From NCBI GenBank assembly GCA_041574955.1, contig JBFGNS010000228.1:1-5006 (forward strand): a DNA stretch of 5,006 nucleotides, read 5' to 3'. Positions 1 to 5,006 of this stretch are shown here, piece after piece. Made by a program: the position numbers and the translations under genes. Below the pieces are notes generated by a model, which did no database searches, was not told the DNA's origin, and saw only the letters and a list, made by a program, of their open reading frames with translations. The stretch's first letter is position 1; every line of letters begins with the position of its first letter. The stretch is from CALZJC01 sp041574955. GTDB taxonomy: Bacteria; Acidobacteriota; Thermoanaerobaculia; Multivoradales; JAHEKO01.

Positions 1-212
1 CGCCGAGCCGGCGGGGGCCCGGGCGGAGCGACATCACCCTCGCCTTTGGAGCGCAGCCCCGGGCCCCACCCGGCCAGCGCACCCGGCCCCAAGCCCCAGG
101 TCCACTGGCAGCTGCGTTGGCGATCGGGCCCGGTCGCTTGGCCAGCGGGGACCCGGGCTGCGCGCCCGTGCGAGGGTGACGTCGCTCCGCCCGGGCCCCC
201 GCCGGCTCGGCG
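1..212. repeat. Giant imperfect inverted repeat, truncated at left edge
   Basis: Bases 1-43 are the reverse complement of 170-212 at 42 of 43 positions; the single mismatch is A33 against C180. Pairing continues inward in decayed form: 51-59 with 155-163 (9 bp), 61-63 with 152-154, 65-67 with 148-150, 72-76 with 139-143, 77-79 with 135-137, 81-83 with 132-134 and 85-89 with 126-130. This leaves an apical loop of about 90-125, which contains a small CCAG/CTGG stem (96-99 with 105-108). The arms begin at base 1, so the full element may extend further left. No reading frame here resembles a known protein. It could be a palindromic mobile element without its own transposase, a bidirectional terminator, a structured RNA, or an assembly fold-back at a contig end. 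The inner divergence argues against a pure artefact. The pairing is read directly from the sequence; the nature of the element is unknown. Confidence 0.85.
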
Positions 213-236
213 CTCCCTCCGGCGAGCTGCTCAAGG

Positions 237-270
237 CCCTCGAGCCCTCGGGCCACAAGACCCTCGGGCC
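237..270. promoter_or_regulatory. Three CCCTCG direct repeats upstream of the coxD box
   Basis: CCCTCG occurs at 237-242, 245-250 and 261-266. The last two belong to a perfect 10-base direct repeat, CCCTCGGGCC, at 245-254 and 261-270. The start-to-start spacings are 8 and 16. The rightmost copy covers the region where a -35 element would sit relative to the TAGCCT box at 285-290 (18-base gap). Iterated sites at this position are typical of activator or repressor binding, but no regulator gene is visible and the binding role is inference. Short GC-rich repeats also arise by chance in DNA of this composition. Confidence 0.35.
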
Positions 271-281
271 GACCGCCGTTT

Positions 282-290
282 TGGTAGCCT
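282..290 (+). promoter_or_regulatory. Putative -10 promoter box for coxD
   Basis: TGGTAGCCT contains TAGCCT (285-290), a TAnnnT-type -10 hexamer, in an AT-richer patch (TTTTGG) that stands out from the GC-rich surroundings. It ends six bases before the coxD GTG, so transcription would begin at or next to the start codon. The identical nine bases recur at 2425-2433 ahead of coxM. No convincing TTGACA-like -35 is present; the CCCTCG repeats occupy that position. The promoter role is inferred. Confidence 0.45.
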
Positions 291-296
291 GCCATC

Positions 297-1175
<879 letters not shown>

Positions 1176-1177
1176 GG

Positions 1178-1194
1178 GGCGGCACCCGGCCGCC
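1178..1194 (+). other. Small hairpin in the coxD-coxE gap
   Basis: GGCGGC (1178-1183) and GCCGCC (1189-1194) form a perfect 6-bp stem around a five-base loop. It fills most of the 26-base gap and ends seven bases before the coxE ATG, where a ribosome binding site would normally lie. The only purine-rich stretch, GAGGGG (1174-1179), overlaps the coxD stop and the left stem. Folding would bring it nearer to the start codon. A role in translational coupling is possible, but a 6-bp GC stem is easily formed by chance here. Confidence 0.3.
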
Positions 1195-1201
1195 GTCGGC
1201 G

Positions 1202-2374
1202 ATGTCCGCGCTGCTCGACAACCTGCTGCTGTTCGGCCGCGCGCTGCGCGATGCCGGCCTCAAGGTGTCGCTCGAGCAGATCCTGGGGTTCGCCCGCGCC
1301 CTCGACTGGGTGGAGCTCGGCGACCGCCGCCAGGTGTTCCACGCCGCGCGCTCGCTGCTGGTCAGCCGGCGGGAGGACCTGGCGGTGTTCGACGCCGTGT
1401 TCGACCGCTTCTGGCTGGGGCGCGAAGAGAGACGTCCGCAGCCGGTGCCGCCGGCGCCGCGCCACGACCTGCGCCGCGCCCGGCGCTACAGCATCCACTA
1501 CATGGCGGAGCGCGCTTCGGACTCCGCCCCGGGCGTCGATGTGGCGGACCGGCGCGGCAGCTTCAGCGCCGAGGAGGTGCTGCGCAAGAAGGAGTTCGCC
1601 GAGCTGACGCCCGAGGAGCTGGCCGAGGTGCGCCGGTTGATCCGGGAGACCCGCTGGCAGATCAGCCTGCGCCGCACCCGGCGGACGGTGCCCGATGCGC
1701 GCGGCAGCCGCATCCACCTGCGCCGGGTGCTGCGCGACGCCGCCAAGTTCGACGGCGCGCCGCCCCGTTTGAGGCGGCTCGACCGCAAGGTCAAGCAGCG
1801 GCCGATGGTGCTGCTGGCCGACGTCAGCGGATCGATGGAGCAGTACTCGCGCCTGGTGCTCGAGTTCTTCTACAGCGCCACCCACAGCCTGCGCGAGGTC
1901 GAGTGCTTCGTCTTCGGCACCCGGCTGACTCGAGTCACCAGCCAGCTGCGGCTGCGCAACGTCGACCGGGCCCTGGCCGAAGCGGCGCGCAAGATCGTTG
2001 ACTTCTCGGGCGGCACCCGCATCGGCGAGTCGCTGGCCGAGTTCAACCGGCGCTGGGGGCGGCGGGTGCTGCGGCGCGGCGCGGTGGTGGTGGTGGTGAG
2101 CGACGGCTGGGAGCGCGGTGACCCAGAGCGGTTGCGGCGGGAGATGCGGCGGCTCTACCACGGCTGCTACCGCCTGATCTGGCTCAACCCGCACGCCGGC
2201 CAGGCCGGCTACCAGCCACTGGTGCAGGGGATGGCGGCGGCGCTCGACTGGGTCGACGACTTCCTGCCGGTGGACAACCTGGAGTCGCTGCGCACCCTCT
2301 CCCGCCTCTTTGCCGAGCTGCCGCCGCGGCGCACCGGTCTGCCGGCCGGCGCCGCCCGCCGCGTCGGCACCTGA
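1202..2374 (+). CDS. coxE: CoxE, VWA-domain protein for CO dehydrogenase maturation
   Basis: The 390-residue product has the architecture of the CoxE family (VWA_CoxE). The N-terminal part is mostly charged and helical (about 1-195), starting MSALLDNLLLFGRALRDAGL. A von Willebrand A domain follows at about 200-360. The metal-ion-dependent adhesion site is complete: DVSGS (D207, S209, S211), T272 in GGTRIG and D301 in SDGWERGD. No signal peptide or membrane segment is seen, so it should be cytoplasmic. In A. carboxidovorans CoxE is needed, with the AAA+ ATPase CoxD, for active-site assembly of CO dehydrogenase; MoxR ATPases and VWA proteins commonly work as pairs. It starts 27 bases after the last base of coxD, probably in the same transcript. 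ATG at 1202 is preferred because it gives the family's N-terminus, although no good ribosome binding site precedes it. The frame stays open far upstream, but that is an arginine- and alanine-rich shadow of coxD. Five GTG codons (2084-2098) encode the valine strand before D301. Confidence 0.92.
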   Translation: MSALLDNLLLFGRALRDAGLKVSLEQILGFARALDWVELGDRRQVFHAARSLLVSRREDLAVFDAVFDRFWLGREERRPQPVPPAPRHDLRRARRYSIHYMAERASDSAPGVDVADRRGSFSAEEVLRKKEFAELTPEELAEVRRLIRETRWQISLRRTRRTVPDARGSRIHLRRVLRDAAKFDGAPPRLRRLDRKVKQRPMVLLADVSGSMEQYSRLVLEFFYSATHSLREVECFVFGTRLTRVTSQLRLRNVDRALAEAARKIVDFSGGTRIGESLAEFNRRWGRRVLRRGAVVVVVSDGWERGDPERLRREMRRLYHGCYRLIWLNPHAGQAGYQPLVQGMAAALDWVDDFLPVDNLESLRTLSRLFAELPPRRTGLPAGAARRVGT

Positions 2375-2375
2375 T

Positions 2376-2399
2376 CTCGCGCCCGCGGCGAGGCGCGAG
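2376..2399 (+). terminator. Terminator-like hairpin directly after coxE
   Basis: CTCGCGCC (2376-2383) and GGCGCGAG (2392-2399) form a perfect 8-bp stem around an eight-base loop, extendable by a T-G wobble (2375/2400). It begins one base after the coxE stop codon. No T-run follows, so it is not a classical intrinsic terminator. Hairpins without a T-tract are often proposed as terminators or mRNA-stabilising 3' ends in high-GC bacteria. Its position between coxE and a promoter-like box suggests a partial boundary between the coxDE and coxMSL units. Confidence 0.5.
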
Positions 2400-2403
2400 G
2401 AGT

Positions 2404-2441
2404 GCGGCCGTGGGGTGGCCGCTGTGGTAGCCTTCGGCCAC
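2404..2441 (+). promoter_or_regulatory. Overlapping inverted repeats around the coxM promoter-like box
   Basis: Two stems share bases and cannot form together. GCGGCC (2404-2409) pairs with GGCCGC (2417-2422) around a seven-base loop. Alternatively GTGGCCG (2415-2421) pairs with CGGCCAC (2435-2441) across 13 bases that contain TAGCCT. As DNA, the second repeat is a 7-bp dyad centred near the putative -10 box, suitable for an operator. As RNA it could matter only for read-through transcripts from coxE. The repeats are exact; the regulatory role is inferred. Confidence 0.4.
2425..2433 (+). promoter_or_regulatory. Putative -10 promoter box for coxMSL
   Basis: TGGTAGCCT is identical to the box ahead of coxD (282-290). 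In both places TGTTCG follows after a short gap: 298-303 (7 bases) for coxD and 2442-2447 (8 bases) here. Transcription from this box would start near 2440 and leave a leader of about 150 bases before the coxM start. No recognisable -35 lies upstream; that region is occupied by the 2404-2422 hairpin. Support comes from the repeated motif and from its position after a terminator-like hairpin. Confidence 0.42.
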
Positions 2442-2492
2442 TGTTCGTTTGGTGACCGCGGCCGTGCGCGACCCCCGGCGGGGCGCCGGCGC

Positions 2493-2564
2493 GCGGCGGC
2501 AGCGAGCGGCGGCAGTCGCGGCGCCGCGGGTCGAGGGACCGGTGGCGGGCGTAGCTGCCGTCGC
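2493..2564 (+). other. Possible structured leader of the coxM message
   Basis: GCGGCGGCAG occurs twice in tandem (2493-2502 and 2506-2515, period 13). The first copy can pair with the downstream segment around GCTGCCG: 2497-2503 with 2554-2560 is an exact 7-bp stem, continuing through one wobble to about 11 bp (2493-2503 with 2554-2564). The second copy could compete for the same strand. A 12-bp perfect palindrome, CGCGGCGCCGCG, lies at 2517-2528 inside the loop, and a 10-bp one, GCGCCGGCGC, at 2483-2492. The outer stem ends 13 bases before the coxM ribosome binding site. I do not recognise a known riboswitch class, and the GC content inflates chance pairing. Confidence 0.3.
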
Positions 2565-2577
2565 CGCGGTTCGACGA

Positions 2578-2585
2578 GAAAGGAG
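2578..2585 (+). promoter_or_regulatory. Ribosome binding site deciding the coxM TTG start
   Basis: GAAAGGAG lies six bases before TTG at 2592. The same eight bases occur before coxS (3449-3456) at the same spacing, which strongly supports TTG as the true start rather than any upstream codon in the open frame. Confidence 0.85.
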
Positions 2586-2591
2586 CCGCCC

Positions 2592-3461
2592 TTGATCCCG
2601 GGAGCCTTCGAATACCACTCGCCCGCCACCCTCGAGGAGGCGGTGGCACTGCTCGCCGACGCCGGCGGCAGCGCCAAGATCCTGGCCGGAGGCCAGAGCC
2701 TGATTCCGGCGATGCGCTTCCGGCTGGCGCTGCCCGAGACGCTCGTCGACATCAACCGCCTGCGCGACCTCGACTACCTGCGCGAGGAAGACGGCACGCT
2801 GGCGATCGGCGGGCTGACCCGCGAGTCGGAGCTCGAGAGCTCGGCGGTGGTCGCCGGGCGCTACCCGCTGCTGGCCGACACCGCGCGGGTGATCGCCGAT
2901 CCGCTGGTGCGCAACCTGGCGACGGTGGGCGGCAACCTGGCGCACGCCGACCCGGCCAACGACCATCCAGCGACCATGCTGGCGTACGGCGCCGAGATCG
3001 TCGCTCACGGTCCCGCTGGCCGGCGGGTGATCGCGATCGACGACTTCTTCACCGGGCTGTTCGAGACCGCCCTCGCCGCCGACGAGATCCTGACCGAGAT
3101 CCGCATCCCGGCGCCGGGGCCGGGCGCGGGCGGGGCCTACCTCAAGCTCGAGCGCAAGGTGGGCGACTACGCCATCTCGGCGGTGGCGGTCCAGCTCACC
3201 CTCGACGGCGACACTGTTGCCACCGCGCGCATCGGCCTGACCAACGTCAGCGCGGTGCCGATGCGCGCCACCGGCGCCGAGGCCGCGCTCGCCGGCAACC
3301 GGCCCACCGCCGAGGTGCTGGAGGCGGCGGGCAAGGCGGCGGCAGCCGAGTGCGACCCGTCGGCCGACCTCAGGGGCAGCGTCGAGTACAAGCGGGACCT
3401 CACCCGCGTGCTGACCAGTCGCGCCATCGCCAAGGCGGTGGAGCGGGCGAAAGGAGCGTGA
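2592..3461 (+). CDS. coxM: CoxM, FAD-binding medium subunit of CO dehydrogenase
   Basis: The 289-residue product is the flavoprotein subunit of aerobic CO dehydrogenase, of normal length. It begins MIPGAFEYHSPATLEEAVAL, very like the A. carboxidovorans CoxM N-terminus (MIPGSFDYHRP). The two FAD-binding motifs are present: AGGQS (32-36) and TVGGN (111-115), followed by ADPAND (119-124). A KLERKVGDYA segment (185-194) begins the C-terminal CO dehydrogenase flavoprotein domain. The subunit takes electrons from the CoxS clusters and passes them to the respiratory chain, probably at the inner face of the membrane. The start is TTG at 2592, chosen from the ribosome binding site and the family N-terminus; the frame is open back to before 2310, but that part is not homologous. 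The gene ends one base before coxS, so the two are co-transcribed. Medium subunits of other xanthine-oxidase-family enzymes look similar, but the adjacent CoxS and CoxL and the coxDE context favour CO dehydrogenase. Confidence 0.94.
   Translation: MIPGAFEYHSPATLEEAVALLADAGGSAKILAGGQSLIPAMRFRLALPETLVDINRLRDLDYLREEDGTLAIGGLTRESELESSAVVAGRYPLLADTARVIADPLVRNLATVGGNLAHADPANDHPATMLAYGAEIVAHGPAGRRVIAIDDFFTGLFETALAADEILTEIRIPAPGPGAGGAYLKLERKVGDYAISAVAVQLTLDGDTVATARIGLTNVSAVPMRATGAEAALAGNRPTAEVLEAAGKAAAAECDPSADLRGSVEYKRDLTRVLTSRAIAKAVERAKGA
3450..3456 (+). promoter_or_regulatory. Ribosome binding site of coxS inside the coxM end
   Basis: AAAGGAG lies six bases before the coxS ATG and is embedded in the last codons of coxM. 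Together with the one-base intergenic gap it indicates coupled translation of the two subunits. Confidence 0.8.
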
Positions 3462-3462
3462 G

Positions 3463-3963
3463 ATGAGCCGCCATACGATCACGGTCACGGTCAACGGCGA
3501 GCAGGTCAGCCGCGAGGTGGAGGCGCGCCTGCTGCTGGTCCACTTCCTGCGCGAGGAGCTGTCGCTCACCGGCACCCACATCGGCTGCGACACCACCAGC
3601 TGCGGCGCCTGCACGGCGCTGCTCGACGGCCGCGCGGTCAAGAGCTGCACGGTGTTCGCGGTGCAGGCCGACGGCGGCACCGTCGAGACCATCGAGGCGC
3701 TGGCCGCCGACGGCAACCTGCACCCGCTGCAGGAGGGGTTCTGGGAGAAGCACGGGTTGCAGTGCGGCTACTGCACGCCGGGGATGATCATGAGCGCCAA
3801 GCACCTGCTGGAGAGGAACCCGTCGCCCAGCGAGGAGGAGATCCGCTGGGGGATCTCGGGCAACCTGTGCCGCTGCACCGGCTACAACAAGATCGTCGAG
3901 GCCATCCAGTACGCCGCCGGCAAGCTGGCCGAGGCCGACAGCTCCGAGGAGGCGACGTCATGA
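3463..3963 (+). CDS. coxS: CoxS, two-[2Fe-2S] small subunit of CO dehydrogenase
   Basis: The 166-residue product is the iron-sulphur subunit. The N-terminal plant-ferredoxin-like domain carries cysteines 42, 47, 50 and 62 (CDTTSCGAC, then SC at 61-62), which hold the distal cluster. The C-terminal four-helix domain carries C101 and C104 (QCGYCTPGM) and C136 and C138 (NLCRCTGY), which hold the cluster next to the molybdenum cofactor. Q100 is the conserved glutamine that contacts the cofactor in this family. All eight ligands are present, so both clusters should form. The subunit relays electrons from CoxL to FAD in CoxM. It starts one base after coxM, with a strong ribosome binding site, and its stop overlaps the coxL start (ATGA). 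The sequence is clear for the family; assignment to CO dehydrogenase rather than another molybdenum hydroxylase rests mainly on the partner genes. Confidence 0.95.
   Translation: MSRHTITVTVNGEQVSREVEARLLLVHFLREELSLTGTHIGCDTTSCGACTALLDGRAVKSCTVFAVQADGGTVETIEALAADGNLHPLQEGFWEKHGLQCGYCTPGMIMSAKHLLERNPSPSEEEIRWGISGNLCRCTGYNKIVEAIQYAAGKLAEADSSEEATS
3946..3952 (+). promoter_or_regulatory. Ribosome binding site of coxL inside the coxS end
   Basis: GAGGAGG lies seven bases before the coxL ATG at 3960 and supports that start, which gives an N-terminal extension relative to the model enzyme. The ATGA overlap with the coxS stop points to translational coupling. Confidence 0.8.
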
Positions 3964-5006
3964 CCCCTCTCGAAGACCGGTTCGAGCACCACACGCCGGT
4001 GCCCGAGGAGACCTCGGCGACGGTGGAGACCTCCGACGAGGTACGCACCTCGACGCCCAAGGAGGTGTGCGGCATGGGCCACCGGATGAAGCGCAAGGAG
4101 GACCCGCGCTTCATCCGCGGCAAGGGCACCTACGTCGATGACGTCAAGCTGCCCGGGATGCTGCATATGGACCTGGTGCGCAGCCCCTACGCCCACGCCC
4201 GGATCGTCAAGATCGACGACAGCGAGGCGCTGGCGACCGACGGCGTGGTGGCGGTGATCAAGGGCGAGGACCTGAAGGCCGCCGGCAACCTGCACTGGAT
4301 GCCGACCCTGATGTCCGACACCCAGATGGTGCTGCCGATCGACAAGGTCGTCTACTACGCCCAGGAGATCTGCGCCGTCATCGCCACCGACCGCTACATC
4401 GCGGCGGATGCGGTGGAGAAGGTCCACGTCGAGTACGAACCGCTCGAGGCGGTGGTCGACCCGCACGCCGCGCTCGAGGACAAGGTGATCGTGCGCGACG
4501 ACAAGGAGAAGAAGACCAACCACGTCTGGCACTGGGAGGCGGGCGACAGGGAGGCCACCGACGCGGTGTTCGCCGCCGCCGCTCACACCGTCGAGCAGAC
4601 GATGCACATCCCGCGCATCCACGTCTGCTCGATCGAGACCTGCGGCATGGTGGCCAACTACAACCAGGCCACCGGCAAGATGCAGATCTACATGACCTCG
4701 CAGGCGCCGCATGCCCACCGCACGGTGTTCGCAATGGTCTCGGGGCTGCCCGAGCACAAGATCCAGATCATCTCGCCGGACATCGGCGGCGGTTTCGGCG
4801 GCAAGGTACCGGTCTACCCGGGCTACGTCTGCTGCGCGGTGGCCAGCCTGGTGACCGGCAAGCCGGTCAAGTGGATCGAGGACCGCAGCGAGAACCTGCA
4901 GGCCGACAGCTTCGCCCGCGACTACCACATCACCGCCGAGATGGCGGCCGACGAGGGCGGCAAGATCACCGGCCTGAGGGTCAAGACGCTGGCCGACTGC
5001 GGCGCC
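3960..5006 (+). CDS. coxL: CoxL, molybdenum large subunit, 3' truncated, likely form I
   Basis: The first 349 codons of a protein normally about 800 residues long are present; the gene runs off the right edge in frame. CoxL binds the molybdopterin cytosine dinucleotide cofactor and the Mo-S-Cu site that oxidises CO. Visible family segments are GMGHRMKRKEDPRFIRGKGTY (38-58), the YVDDVKLPGML stretch (58-68), NLHWMPTL (110-117), ETC (226-228), SQAP (247-250), and SGLPEHKI then PDIGGGFGGKV (261-283). Q248 aligns with Gln240, which lies near molybdenum in the A. carboxidovorans enzyme. WIEDR (305-309) and SFARDYH (317-323) follow. These stretches are markedly closer to form I CoxL than to form II homologues. 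The diagnostic AYxCSFR loop (Cys388 in the model) should fall near residue 396, outside the window. The N-terminus is about 18 residues longer than in the model enzyme and rich in Thr and Glu. The ATG at 3960 overlaps the coxS stop. Confidence 0.94.
   Translation, partial: MTPLEDRFEHHTPVPEETSATVETSDEVRTSTPKEVCGMGHRMKRKEDPRFIRGKGTYVDDVKLPGMLHMDLVRSPYAHARIVKIDDSEALATDGVVAVIKGEDLKAAGNLHWMPTLMSDTQMVLPIDKVVYYAQEICAVIATDRYIAADAVEKVHVEYEPLEAVVDPHAALEDKVIVRDDKEKKTNHVWHWEAGDREATDAVFAAAAHTVEQTMHIPRIHVCSIETCGMVANYNQATGKMQIYMTSQAPHAHRTVFAMVSGLPEHKIQIISPDIGGGFGGKVPVYPGYVCCAVASLVTGKPVKWIEDRSENLQADSFARDYHITAEMAADEGGKITGLRVKTLADCGA

Noticed and set aside
1..212. Integron attC site or CRISPR repeat as an explanation for the inverted repeat
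   Set aside because: There is no integron core-site pattern, the arms are too long and too perfect, and there is no repeat-spacer periodicity.
34..258. Open frame on the minus strand through the inverted repeat
   Set aside because: The 74-residue product is low-complexity Arg/Gly/Pro/Ser sequence with no family resemblance, and it lies over the palindromic repeat.
1..296. tRNA or rRNA gene in the left non-coding region
   Set aside because: No TTC-loop or acceptor pattern and no recognisable rRNA segment was seen; the pairing is one long hairpin, not a cloverleaf.
2310..2591. Extended N-terminus of CoxM
   Set aside because: It overlaps the end of coxE and the intergenic hairpins, encodes Arg/Ala/Gly-rich sequence, and is not part of the CoxM family. 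The TTG at 2592 has a good ribosome binding site.
2184..3716. Long minus-strand open frame opposite coxM
   Set aside because: It is a low-complexity shadow with no plausible family and fully overlaps coxM, which has clear motifs.
3882..4928. Minus-strand open frame opposite coxL
   Set aside because: The composition (Val, His, Asp, Arg, Leu) is that of an antisense shadow, and coxL is strongly supported on the other strand.

Overview
The window holds most of a cox locus for aerobic carbon monoxide oxidation: the molybdenum-, copper- and flavin-containing CO dehydrogenase. The DNA is very GC-rich (about 70% by eye), and every gene is on the + strand. It looks like a chromosomal segment of a high-GC aerobic bacterium. 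Acidobacteriota, Actinomycetota, Chloroflexota, Myxococcota or another Proteobacteria-related group are all possible, and the sequence alone does not decide between them. I see no phage, transposase or CRISPR sequence.

Layout. Positions 1-296 hold no credible gene. Positions 1-212 form a very large imperfect inverted repeat whose outer 43-base arms match at 42 of 43 positions. Its left end is cut by the window edge. It is followed by three short CCCTCG repeats and a promoter-like TAGCCT box. Positions 297-1175 encode CoxD, a MoxR-type AAA+ ATPase, and 1202-2374 encode CoxE, a von Willebrand A domain protein with an intact metal-ion-dependent adhesion site. Both are maturation factors. The 217-base gap at 2375-2591 contains a terminator-like hairpin directly after coxE, a second copy of the promoter-like box inside nested inverted repeats, and a possible structured leader of about 150 bases. 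The enzyme genes follow: coxM (FAD subunit, TTG start, 2592-3461), coxS (two [2Fe-2S] clusters, 3463-3963) and coxL (molybdenum subunit, from 3960, running off the right edge after 349 codons).

How the genes work together. CoxL, CoxM and CoxS form the enzyme that oxidises CO with water to CO2. Electrons pass from the Mo/Cu site through the two iron-sulphur clusters of CoxS to FAD in CoxM and on to the respiratory chain. CoxD and CoxE, with other factors not in the window, are known in Afipia (Oligotropha) carboxidovorans to help build the sulphurated, copper-containing active site. Placing coxDE upstream, apparently in its own transcription unit, differs from the coxMSLDE order of the model organism.

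The visible part of CoxL closely resembles form I (true CO dehydrogenase) proteins. The diagnostic active-site loop (AYxCSFR) should lie about 140 bases beyond the right edge, so the form I call rests on flanking similarity. The proteins are a known system. The least explained parts are the non-coding elements: the giant hairpin at the left edge and the paired promoter-like modules in front of coxD and coxM.
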